From positions 76,320,435-76,384,434 of the forward strand of contig JALGPY010000006.1 of NCBI GenBank assembly GCA_023055425.1: a stretch of DNA of 64,000 bases. Direction: 5' to 3'. Under the pieces are notes generated by a model. The model saw only the letters and a program-made list of their open reading frames with translations, was not told where the DNA came from and made no database searches. A program made the position numbers and the translations under genes. Source of the DNA: Linanthus parryae (taxonomy: Eukaryota; Streptophyta; Magnoliopsida; Ericales; Polemoniaceae). This document shows, piece by piece, positions 11,701 through 21,628 of this stretch (its first letter is position 1; every line of letters begins with the position of its first letter).

Positions 11701-12401
11701 TTGTGATTACTTCGTGATCCCTCTGTCTACATCGATCATGTTGGTGGCTCTGGACATGCCTCAACTTAACTTAACGATTAAATTGGAATTGAAAGAAAGT
11801 TTGATTACTCTATTGATGTTGTTTGTGGCTCTTATTGCTTAATCTGATGAAATGAATTGAAAAGCATATGCTACTCGTGAATTAATATTGTTATCATTTC
11901 AAATGGACTTGTTTACTGTTGATACTTTACTTGGCTAAGAATATCTTGAATACTCGTGATTTATAAACGTTTTAAAGTTGAGAAGTTTGATACACATTTT
12001 CTTATAATTCTTTGAAATTTTTCCCAACTATATTACTTATGATTCCTTCAGATCTCTTGACTTATTGGAACTCATACCTATGTGCCACCCGTTGCTTTAC
12101 ATGTCGTAGTGTGTATTTAATCAGTTTTTACTGATCATTTTCTTCAAAACTGTGTCGGCTTTTGCCATTTCAAAACTGCAGGAAATCAATCAAGGTGGGG
12201 AATGTGAACATGAATCAAGACGAGAATGCCGAGTGTAGTTTAGATACTTTAGGAGATCCCAAACACGTTTTGTTTTCAAATTGTACGTATTATCAAAATT
12301 TTGTTATGTACATTAAACGAAATGTAATCTTAATAGTTAATATTCTACTTTTGGTTACCGATTGTCTCTTTAATCCTGAACCGAGATCCCGGGTTGTTTC
12401 A
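8778..12401. mobile_element. 3.6-kb solo LTR with TSD TAATG
   Basis: It begins TGTAATACCCCGCATTTAAG and ends GGGTTGTTTCA, TG...CA. TAATG directly precedes (8773-8777) and follows it (12402-12406), a perfect 5-bp TSD. There is no protein-coding capacity, no primer binding site and no second LTR, so it is a solo LTR, unusually long at about 3.6 kb. The TGTAATACCCCG start is common in large Ty3/gypsy LTRs of plants, but the clade is an inference. It inserted into the older LTR 7962-12998. Confidence 0.8.
10962..11350. repeat. Diverged tandem duplication inside the long solo LTR
   Basis: Two units of about 194 bases: ACATATGTGCGA occurs at 10967 and 11161, each followed by matching text (a TTATCA block, GAATGAATAT-like block, AAAGCATG block). 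Differences are frequent, so the duplication predates the insertion or is a fixed feature of the LTR family. Confidence 0.6.
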
Positions 12402-13282
12402 TAATGGGTCACACACATTAAATGGATCTAATTGGAATTTTGCTCATTAATTGGACTAAAGAGCAATAATGAATGTTGGACCGAAGTTTAAACGATGCTC
12501 ATTAGTTGGACTAAAGAGAAATAGTGAACTAGAATGCAAACTAATCCAAGTTGTTGGATTAAATGGAAAAGATGAATTCTCTAGCCTATAAATATGATTC
12601 ATAGGCTATGAAATTCAGTCTAGATTCATCCACACATACATACACGCATAAGAAAGAAAGACAGACCAAAGAGTTGGCCTCCTAGGATTCAGCCAAGCCA
12701 AAGTTGCCGCCTCCTCCTCCTTGCCGTCAGGTTGGATCTCGTCCACCCATTCTGCGCATCCAACTTCATCATCTCGTGAGAAAAAAATCTTCTTCTTCAA
12801 GAGGCTAGCAACCTAGAGACGAAGTCCAATTCAGACATGTTCGTGTGTATACCGTAAAGGTGCCAGTCCTCTATTTGGCGCCAATTCAGACCTGAGGTAC
12901 TCTGATCATCAGATTATGTTCATTCACATTGGTCCTTGGTGGGTTTTGGCAAATAAATTTTGATATTTCCTCTGTGTTTGATTGCACAAAACCCAACATT
13001 TCTTCTCTAAAAAAGAAAAGAAAGAATGCTACTGATGTGTTTAAATTATTTTGGCCATAAACAGATGTAACGAGAAGAATGAATGGAACGAAAGAACAAG
13101 ATATCCAAACACATACGATTTATTGATGAGAGAAACCAATTACAAACCACCACGTTTTCACACAAGATTAGCCACAACCTAGGGCCTTCAAATAGACATA
13201 GGTACCTGACCCTTGCCCAAAGGAACACTAAAATGTTGTCAAAACAGATTTGGAAACAACCCAAACCAAGCCCTGCCTCGAC

Positions 13283-13356
13283 CTGGTGGTACGGCCACAA
13301 GAGCTGGTCGTATTACCACCTGGTCGTACGACCACAAGAGTTGGTCGTACGACAAG
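13283..13356. repeat. Palindromic minisatellite, 37 bp x 2
   Basis: Two 37-base units, each built of two half-units starting CTGGT or TTGGT and centred on variants of the 12-bp perfect palindrome GGTCGTACGACC; the first half of each unit ends CCACAAGAG. Confidence 0.7.
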
Positions 13357-13634
13357 CCGAAACCCAATGCTACTGCATTTTTCTTCGTCTTCCTTCGATG
13401 CTTGTTGCTTCGCCAATATCTGCTAGATAAGTTTTAAATCATCCCCAACAAATATCCACCTTCATTCAAACCATAGCAACAAAAACGATGCTTCTCTCTT
13501 TAATCCAAAAACGGATGCGTCTCCCAATCGAGCATGCCTCCCCAAACGGATTCCCCTCTACGAACCGATCAAGTGCTCCATCCATAACCGAACTCGAATT
13601 TATTCCCTCCTGGGAATTTGAATGAATCTACGAT

Positions 13635-13709
13635 GCGCCCAACAGGCGCCAAATTGCTGCGTCACAACAAGCGCCAAAGCTGATGCGTCCCAACAAACGC
13701 TAAATTAAT
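13635..13709. repeat. Minisatellite, about 25 bp x 3
   Basis: Three imperfect tandem units starting at 13635, 13659 and 13685, 24-26 bases each, with shared pattern GCG-CCAACA-GCGCCAAA. Confidence 0.7.
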
Positions 13710-15040
13710 GCATCATGATAGAGTGGGATGTTGCTCGCAATACCAATTGCACTTTGCAACAAGTGCCTCAACAACGACATGGAAATTGGGCCACACAATC
13801 CGTACCAATGTTCCTGAAACCAATGCGCACCAGAAAACTAGTCGCGCCACAACCAATTCACATGCCAACTCACGCACCATTTGCTCCATGCCAGGAACCA
13901 AATTCGCTAGTTGATTCGAGTCGTCTGCACCTTGACTTCAATCATCGTAGCATCCAAAACAAGATTTATCGCATAGTTGCGCACACATATCATCAAATGC
14001 GCGTGGAGCCAAGAGCGTGACAGATATGCCTGAACCAGATTCATGCGCCAGGATGTACCCCCAAAAATTCCCATGGGTTAAAAATGCAATACTTCAACAT
14101 TTTAGGATAAATCATGTAATTAAAGTTGTCGTGCTGCATCAAAATAAGTTAAAAAAATAATTTTAATAGAATATCTTATATTTGTGAAGGTCTTGGAATG
14201 TGATTTAAAAGTCATCTAGTGGAAATAATGCAATATATAAGAAATATGGGGGCAAGTGAGCAATTTCTTAAAAATGAGTTGTCAGGCTGGATGGTGGTCA
14301 AACTAGAAATATTGGGAGAATAGGGGTACATGTGGAATATCTTACAAAGTTGGGTAGAATGTAGTTCTCAGGAAATTAGATTATCTACCTAGTTATTTTT
14401 CTACCCTAACTTTAGAAAAATTGCATCTACATCCCCTAGTGTGAAAACTAGCTTGTTTTCATATTGTGAGAATTGGACACCTCACCAAATGATGTGTCAT
14501 CACCCCAAAGTGGCTCACTAAATCACCCAATCTATTAAAATCCTCCAAGAACTCCCTCTACCTTCATGTTCAACTAAACCGCCATGACACCACTATCATC
14601 GCCACTGTATTACCACCAACCTTCTACCAACTGAAAACATGATGCTATGAGAGGTAATGGGATCATGAGGAGAAAAAGACCTCAAAACATTCCTCTCTTG
14701 AACAAGAGCGAATCGAGAATTACTGTAGGAAGCTAACAACACTAGAACAATTTCCAGTTGATTTCTCCCTTCCTGTTGAAATTAAATAAAATAATCGTGA
14801 TATTGTTGATCATGAGGTGATGCGAGTACAAGGAGCATAAGCTCAACCCCCAGATCGTCAGAAACAAGAACAGTCGCCGGAACATGAGCATTGGCGCGCC
14901 GGAGAACCTCCATGGCTGCATGAGATTCGGTAAGAACTTCCATTCTTTCTTGTCATCCACTACAAATCATCTATCATTGATCTTCTCAATATCATTAACT
15001 TGTTAGAGGGAATGAATCATCCCTATAACTGCGTTGTAAC

Positions 15041-15530
15041 TGTTGGATTTTTTTCTTGACTTTACAGATTTGGTAATATTGGGTATTTATCAATTTTGGA
15101 AGTTAGTAGAATCCGAAATCTACTAGTATTCCTTATTGATTATTTCCTAATATTGTTAATTACTTGGAGAGCTAGTCGGTGTGGCCTATTTATTGGCGGC
15201 TTTACAATAGTTTTAATTGTGGAGTGGTGAGAGGGAATATGGTGAGATATCTTTGAGAGGATGTGTGAGGTTAGGGTTTCATGGTTGTAGGCCATGAGGA
15301 TGAGAGTACCGTGTTGACGTTGTCCGCGGATTGTGCTGTCTCTCCCCTACGATGTATTCCCTAATTGATATAGTGAAATTATCCCCCTTCCGTGGATGTA
15401 GGCGGTTTGGCCGAACCACGTTAAATTCTTGTGTATCGTTTTTATTCTCCAAAATTGCGTGTGTTGAGTGCGTGATCGTGTGGCGTGTTTTTGCTTCCTT
15501 TGCGGCGGATTGACGAATAATTCCCCAACT
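15041..15530. mobile_element. Ty1/copia-type solo LTR with TSD GTAAC
   Basis: It starts TGTTGGATTT and ends TTCCCCAACT; the expected final A is T here. GTAAC flanks it on both sides (15036-15040 and 15531-15535), a perfect 5-bp TSD. The interior has the style of plant copia LTRs, including GTGGATGTAGGCGGTTTGGC shortly before the end and a TTGTGTATCGTTTT tract. At 490 bp without coding sequence it is a solo LTR. Confidence 0.85.
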
Positions 15531-15535
15531 GTAAC

Positions 15536-17391
15536 GGAGTTTGATTTCATCACCCATCGTTTTTCTAGCGGGTTTTCAAACCTTGTTCGCCTGTTTCACA
15601 AAAGAATTGGTTTTGGGTATTCTCAAAATGAAATACTACAGGATACATATGAAAATAATTTTGTGAATCGGTCCATAAAGTTCATGTTTTTGCCTCAAAG
15701 TTATAGCACATTGTTGTTCATGACCACTACATTTTGACCATAATTTTGGACCAAGTTCCAGGCCTTCTAACTTCCTTCTTACTGCATGAAATTGTATCCA
15801 GTTTTCTTCTGCGCATTTATTCCGTCTCCACATACAGATTCCATGTTACTGTCTTTTCCTGAATCAACTTCTACCTGGCATGAATTCGTGCTAAAATTTG
15901 ATACAAATATTGTTCAAATAGGCTTGTTCTTGGTCTATGAGTTTGTGTCAAGTTGTGATGAATATACCCCTCATATGATGATGTTTTAACTAGCCTCTTC
16001 CTTATGTGTACTCTCAAATCATGATACTACAAGTCCATATTGGTCAATAAGTTATGGACAATATCTAGTATCCTGAATTTGGGTGCAAAGTTACTTCAAA
16101 ATTTTGATAAAATGGGGCTGCCCACATTCCTTCACTTTATGCCAACTTTCAACGAAGATATTGATCAATTGACCTAAAAATTGTCCTGGTAATTCTTTGA
16201 AGATAATACTACAAGTTTCAAATCAAACTTTTATTCTAATTCAGCCCTTAAGCAACCTAAAAATCCTTTGAAGTTGTTGTTGTGAATATTTTAACTTTAA
16301 ATAGAAAGACTGATTAAATTCATAAAAGAATTCTAATAGGATAATACATCATTATCACTAAATATATTATGTTCATCAAGATATATTATATTCCTAGTTA
16401 AATTCTCTTACGTGGGAGATAAGGAAAAGAATTCTAAAGGATCTCTAAGAAGAATAAATGAATGACTGAAACTGCCAAAATGGCTACATAAGGACAAGGA
16501 GCCTGCATAACTCAAACTTGGCCGCCCCTAGCTGCGCAAGACCTCCCTAGGGATATGTGCATGGTCAGCAGGCGCGTAGGGGATTTTCTGCTGCTCTTTA
16601 GTCCTTTTCTCTTTTGTAGTGTTGACAATATAGTCCAAAGAAACATGGATTGACGCTACAAATAGTCCTAGACCTAATAATGACTTGGAAACTTCTAGGA
16701 GAATACCGAAAGCACGAGGATCACATAAATGATGATATCTGAAGAATTCTTACTGGACTAGATTCAAGACGTTGAATTATCTGCAAGAACATGGGTTAGC
16801 ATCACAGAGTATCTAAATAAAAGACTCAAATCATTTATAATATTCCTATACAGTGCACTATATCATGTGAGTTATTTTGTTCACCGATTGACAAACACTA
16901 ACAAACAATGCTGGATCCTAGACTGAACACATTCGGAAACATCCTATTTCACAATTAATATAAATAAGCTTCTACTCATAATACATAGTAATGGAGAAAA
17001 TATATATTAATATAAAAAGATTTACATCTAAACTCTTCCAACGAAAAGGCATATTTTGACTTATTCTCTTACATTTCTAGAATAAAACACTCTTCTACTA
17101 CGAATTAAGTAAAGTTTACTATTCCATACACCTATTACAAGAATTAATGTTGTCTTACCATATGGTTGGTACTTCTTAGAATATTCTCATTGCTCAACTA
17201 CATATTCACGACAAGTAACGGACTCTTTTGTATAAAATTATTAACGAAAATACAACATGTATGTATATTAATTGTAACATTGTAAAAGAAAAAAATACTA
17301 TTTCTATTGACAAGTTGGCTCCTAATAGGCTGAAATCCTGCATCCGCGAATGGTAATTAGCATGGCCCATTATACATTATGTACTATCGAC
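15536..17391. other. AT-rich intergenic DNA, no gene seen
   Basis: Open frames here are short and overlapping, with no recognisable family. The 15600-16300 part has the texture of an old long LTR, but no ends could be located. Confidence 0.5.
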
Positions 17392-17991
17392 TAGGGGTGT
17401 AAACGGTTCGGTTTACACCAAAATTCAAACCGAACATAAATTCATGATTTGGGAAAAATCCGACCTAAACCGAACCAGTTATAAACGGTTTGGCTCAGTC
17501 CGATTAGCCTATATACGGTTCGGTTCCGGTTCAAACTACGGTTGACCTAATAACATTATCTATAGTTGAAATTTAGTCCTGAAAACTTCAAAAACTCACA
17601 AATTTACCTGAAAATATCACAACGAGGAAAGTCAATCCAACGAAATGAATAGAACCCAACAGAAAAGTAAGCAGAACGTCACAACACCTGAATTTTAGAT
17701 TGGGTAGTATGAACTCATTATGTTAAAGAGAACATATAGTGTCGGGAAAAATAGAACTAAGTATACATAATTACATATAATAATTATCATTTATTAATAT
17801 AAACGGTATAAACGTTTTAGCCAGTTTGTAAAGCACTGAAACCTAAACTGAACCATTTAATTTTAGGTTTGAAAGTTTACGAATCTAAACCGAATCTTTT
17901 AATTTCGGTTTGGAATTTTCTGAACGTAAACCAAACCAATTAGCACGGTTCGGTCCGATTTGCAGTTTTGGCAGTTTAACTTGCTGCCCTT
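17392..17991. mobile_element. hAT-like non-autonomous repeat, degenerate
   Basis: The left end TAGGGGTGTAAACGGTTCGG is a common start of plant hAT-like repeats, and internal copies of ACCGAAC/GTTCGGT occur in both orientations (around 17410-17530 and 17850-17960). The right end, GTTTAACTTGCTGCCCTT, matches the inverted left end only loosely, and no 8-bp TSD is visible. Boundaries are therefore approximate. Confidence 0.45.
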
Positions 17992-18064
17992 CATATTTTC
18001 TCATTTCAATCCATCTTGTTATTGTGTCAGGTTTGATGACCTCCACCTTGTCATTTATTGATTA

Positions 18065-18320
18065 CCACTCCGTTTCTTCTGAATAGCCCCTTTTTGACTT
18101 TTCCACTCGTAGTTGGGTCACTTTAACCCGACAATTTGAATAGCAAAACGATGTAATTTTTAGATAATTTTTCATGATGTTGTAGAGTAACTTTTATTCT
18201 ACAATACCATGAAAGTATATCAAAAAAATACTTCGTTTTGCTATCCAAATCGCCGGGTCAAAGTGACCTAGTGAATAGTGGTAAAAGTCAAAAGGGGGCT
18301 ATTCAGAAGAAACGGAGTGG
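18065..18320. mobile_element. Stowaway-like MITE, copy 1
   Basis: A long hairpin: CCACTCCGTTTCTTCTGAAT at the left is mirrored by the inverted sequence at 18301-18320, and the inverted match extends for much of the 256-bp element. TA dinucleotides flank it (18063-18064, 18321-18322), the TSD of Tc1/mariner-type MITEs. Confidence 0.75.
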
Positions 18321-18397
18321 TATGAGACAGGTTTTTAATTATTTAATAATGCACGGGTTCATACTGCCCTACTATCCGGTAGCTTCCAAAGTAGTTA

Positions 18398-18655
18398 CTC
18401 CGTTTCTTCTGGATTGTCCTACTTTGACTTTTCAACCCATAACTAGGTCACTTTGACTCAATAATTTAGATAGCAAAACAATATTTTAGTTTTTCAAAAT
18501 TTTTTCATGGTGTTGTATAGTAAAATTTACTTTACGAGACCATGTAAAGATTACAAAATTCTTATATTGTTTTGCTAATCAAATCACCGGGTCAAAATAA
18601 CTCAGTGAATAGTGACAAAAAATGAAGTAGGCTGAAAGAGAAGAAACAAAGGTAG
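18398..18655. mobile_element. Stowaway-like MITE, copy 2
   Basis: Same family as 18065-18320: ACTCCGTTTCTTCT at the left end, inverted AGAAGAAACAAAGGT at the right, and the shared interior AGGTCACTTTGAC and GCAAAACAATAT blocks. It is more diverged than copy 1. A TA precedes it at 18396-18397. Confidence 0.65.
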
Positions 18656-20131
18656 TATTACATATGCTCGTGATAGTATCATACAAACTATAATTTTCTC
18701 CATAGTTTCAAGAAGAAATGGAAATTAACTTTTTGCAGCTGCTGTTTCTATTTTCAAAGAATTTGTACTATTCAACTACTGAAGGATTATGCTCCTTTGG
18801 AGTTTGTCTGCGATTTTAACCCTTCGGCAGAGAAGATAAGAAATAGCCCCAAAACACACATTGTACCTAGACATTTTCAGCCCTTTTCACATGAATTGAG
18901 AGTGGTCCAAAATACTCGTAAGCATTAGTAAGTAAAAGAGATTACGAAGGGAGTTTAAATATGATAGCCCAAAATATTCAGCTTTATCACTTTCTTTTTC
19001 CCTGGCACATCGATCTTCTCTCATTTACAAGTAAATATCTAATACTGTGCAAAGGTGATAACACAACATACAAGATATCTCAAAAAACAAAAAGAAAAAA
19101 CCAACATACAAGACAAACCACAAGAACGTTTTTCACTTTTTCTTTTGTTTGAGGACACGTTATTTCACTTATACACAAGAAAGTAACTAAGACCTAAACA
19201 TAGTAATTGCAATTAGCTTATCATTGTTTGGACATGTATATAATTAACCAATAAAAGAGTCCCGTGTTCATGTTGGACCATTTTCATTGAGGTGCTGGTG
19301 CATGGTACGGAACAGAACAGAACAGCATGCCTACATAAAAATCCAAATATTTCTGGGGACTTCCAAGTTATTTTTTTAAACTCATTATCTTGGTTATTTT
19401 GTCTTAAAATTCCCCAAGCGGTTGTTTTATTTGCCTTTTTTGTGTAAATGGTGAAGTCTAGAAGGCCGATCATTAGGAAATCACCGATGGTTACAAATGG
19501 TAATTCAAATGCACCAATATCACATATCCTGGCTAGTTGGTGAAGACTGGTTAAGATTTCTATGATTTGGGGAACAATATTACAGAGAAAGAAAGAAAAT
19601 AAACAACCAAATTATCATTTCATTAGAGAAAATGTATATAAAAACAAGGCATTCTAGCGGTCTTAATTTAGACTGTTGGATCAGACAAGGTTTTGATAAT
19701 GATCAGAGAGTGTTTTCTGGGTTTGTAACTAGGTTCAATTCTTATATCAAGAAAGACCCTGAGGTCTAATTGTTAAAGTTATACTAGTACTAGAGATTGA
19801 CTTCATTTCCACTTGGCTTGATACTTTTGATTTGAGATAAAATATTTTTAAAAATGAAAAAATGCAGAACTTTTAATCACAATATGTGCTGATTCCCCTC
19901 ACGTTTTGCAAATATTTAGCTCATATTAATCCGTTTTCGAACTTTCAGCTATTTGGATCTTCAATATGTTTTTCTCTCGAGATTAATTTCAAGAGATTCT
20001 GGAGAATTTCAGCTGATACCAAACAGGGTATCAGGCTTGAACGGAAAACATCACCTTTCCGGCTCACGGAATTCCTTAATCGGGTCATGACGTATGGCAA
20101 GGGGCTATTTTTAGTTGTACAAAGTACAAAC
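18656..20131. other. Intergenic, no gene seen
   Basis: AT-rich sequence with only short open frames (for example 19213-19473 minus and 19886-20146 plus) that resemble no known protein. Confidence 0.5.
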
Positions 20132-20132
20132 A

Positions 20133-20186
20133 ACACAATATTTTGATTTCTCAAAAAAAAAAAAAAAAAAAAACACAATATTTTGA
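20133..20186 (+). mobile_element. Poly(A) micro-insertion with 14-bp TSD
   Basis: ACACAATATTTTGA occurs at 20133-20146 and again at 20173-20186. Between them lie six bases (TTTCTC) and about twenty A residues. This is the footprint of target-primed reverse transcription by LINE machinery, with an insert truncated to almost nothing but its tail. Confidence 0.6.
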
Positions 20187-20961
20187 ATGTTAGTTTATTG
20201 CTTTAATTTAAACAGAAAAGGGAAAAGAAAAGTGACGAGTTGATCACACTATGTAATGGTGGAGTCATCCTAGTGGACACTCAACTCGACCCTGAGTTTT
20301 CAAATTTGGGCATGGTACTGAAACCACCTGACTTAGCTGAGCTGTGAATGATATATGGTGGATGGGTAGTGGAGAGAGGAGGTAGACGTAATTCTTGATT
20401 TCTGTTAACGAAATTTCAGTGGGAGAATGGTTTTGACTGTAATTTTGTACTACTGAATACTGATCACTGGAATAATGATTTTGAAATCATGACATGCTTG
20501 ATTAAATTCAAGATCAACAACCAAGTATGGGCTTTGCTTAAAGTTTTTGAAACCACAAAACAATTATACAAACTTTCTAACCATAATCATCCATAAACGA
20601 ACAAATATAGAAGGAAAAGACTATGCATTGGTCGGAGAACCTACTCTGGTGGCCTTCTTAATTACTTCATGTGGTTGGTTTCTACAGAGACCACACAGCC
20701 CATCATGCAGATGAATTTGGATAATCTCCAACCGAAAATCATCCTCCCCTCTTCAACTTTACATTTACCTTCACTTTCATCTCAAAAACTCACTTATTTC
20801 AACATTAATCGTTTCTTTTTTTTGACATTTTTTTGAGGGAACCTACCTTGTAGGTAGGGCGATATAAACCCCGCTTATATTAATAAAAGTGGGCTTCCAC
20901 CTCATAAGAGAAAACATATGGGGGACATAAACCTTACCCACAATGTTTACATATATACAAT
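20187..20961. other. Intergenic; possible old retroposon tail near 20820-20961
   Basis: No gene. The T-rich run at 20813-20835 followed by GAGGGAACCTACC reads, on the minus strand, like an A-rich-tailed retroposon end. The Tat element inserted at 20962; the sequence resumes at 36188 after the ACAAT duplication. Confidence 0.35.
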
Positions 20962-20995
20962 TGTAGATACTGCTTTCTGACATGACAGATCTTGG

Positions 20996-21003
20996 CCACG
21001 TGG
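20996..21003. promoter_or_regulatory. G-box palindrome in the LTR
   Basis: CCACGTGG, a perfect G-box bound by plant bZIP and bHLH factors. A second CACGTG core is at 21278-21283. Both are repeated in the 3' LTR. Confidence 0.5.
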
Positions 21004-21224
21004 CAGCCATCCAGCACACCATATTGTGCTCCATACACACTGGATCACCAGCCGAGCTGATCCATGTGGGGGCTGCGAGACAGAGCCCTCGCATACCACT
21101 GCACGGGACTTGTAGGGACTTAGTGGTTTGGAGGCTAGAGTAAGCCCTGTCGCGTGCGAGCCAAGCCCGCACGCGACCTTTAGTAACTGTTTTGAGAGAT
21201 TTATGGCACGAGCTCCATAAACCC

Positions 21225-21249
21225 GGTCAATCCGGTCAAACCCGGTCAA
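21225..21249 (-). promoter_or_regulatory. Cluster of three W-box cores in the LTR
   Basis: GGTCAA at 21225-21230, 21234-21239 and 21244-21249, that is TTGACC three times on the minus strand at 9-10 bp spacing, about 150 bases upstream of the TATA box. TTGAC(C/T) is the WRKY-factor W-box, so stress or defence induction is a reasonable inference. Confidence 0.5.
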
Positions 21250-21388
21250 CCCCGTAACGGTTCCGGTATTCGCGCACCACGTGCTCTAACGGTCCCTATA
21301 TACTCGGACGAACGTGCCGTTATGGTTAAGCTAATTAAGCCGCCATCAATGGGCGCATTAACCACACTACAACGGTCACGTTCTCCAG

Positions 21389-21397
21389 TATATATAG
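21389..21397 (+). promoter_or_regulatory. Predicted TATA box of the Tat element
   Basis: TATATATAG in the context CCAGTATATATAGATCG, about 190 bases from the LTR end, which puts the start of the genomic RNA near 21425. A weaker alternative is CTATATAC at 21296. Confidence 0.55.
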
Positions 21398-21591
21398 ATC
21401 GTCAACCTTTCCATACAAAGGAGAACACACTTACCATACGCGGAAGCTCTGCCAAACCTCTGTCTCTCTCTCAGACATTGCTACTGACTTACTCTCTCCC
21501 TACACACAACCCCACTCTTCCTGTGCGATCCTTGATCCACTACACACGGTGCACACGGAGGTCTCCCCGCCGGAATCTCTTGTGCACATTT

Positions 21592-21610
21592 TGGTGAACC
21601 CGACGTGAAC
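21592..21610 (+). other. Primer binding site region of the Tat element
   Basis: Three to four bases after the LTR the sequence reads TGGTGAACCCGACGTGAAC, the position and TGG start of a tRNA primer site. I cannot name the tRNA with certainty. Confidence 0.6.
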
Positions 21611-21628
21611 TTACCAACAAAAGCAACC

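Larger units (their letters stand above)
7962..12998. mobile_element. Solo LTR split by another solo LTR
   Basis: The sequence starts TGTTGGAATATGTCC at 7962 and ends CAAAACCCAACA at 12998, a 6-bp TGTTGG/CCAACA terminal inverted pair typical of LTR tips. TTTC precedes it (7958-7961) and follows it (12999-13002), a 4-base direct repeat that could be a shortened TSD. Removing 8778-12401 leaves about 1.4 kb. No coding sequence is present, so a solo LTR formed by LTR-LTR recombination is the simplest reading; superfamily is not established. Confidence 0.65.
12999..15040. other. Intergenic, degenerate repeat DNA
   Basis: No convincing gene. It holds two short minisatellites (listed separately) and open stretches of 60-115 codons at 13083-13430 and 13708-14020 that overlap on both strands and match no family I know. 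The 12999-14040 part is GC-richer than its neighbours and may be the interior of a decayed retroelement. Confidence 0.5.
20962..21588 (+). repeat. 5' LTR of the Tat element
   Basis: TGTAGATACTG...TTGTGCACA, 627 bp, matching 35561-36187 without visible differences. It holds the promoter elements listed separately. Confidence 0.95.

Noticed and set aside
13083..13430. 115-codon plus-strand ORF
   Set aside because: Two other frames are equally open over the same bases and the region contains a minisatellite; no protein family recognised.
17384..17999. 8-bp TSD for the hAT-like repeat
   Set aside because: CTATCGAC on the left has no counterpart on the right and the right TIR is too degenerate to fix the end.
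20843..21249. Antisense ORFs of 100-109 codons in the 5' Tat LTR, repeated at 35243-35848
   Set aside because: They lie inside both LTRs, overlap each other in two frames and show no family; they are chance open frames in GC-rich LTR sequence.
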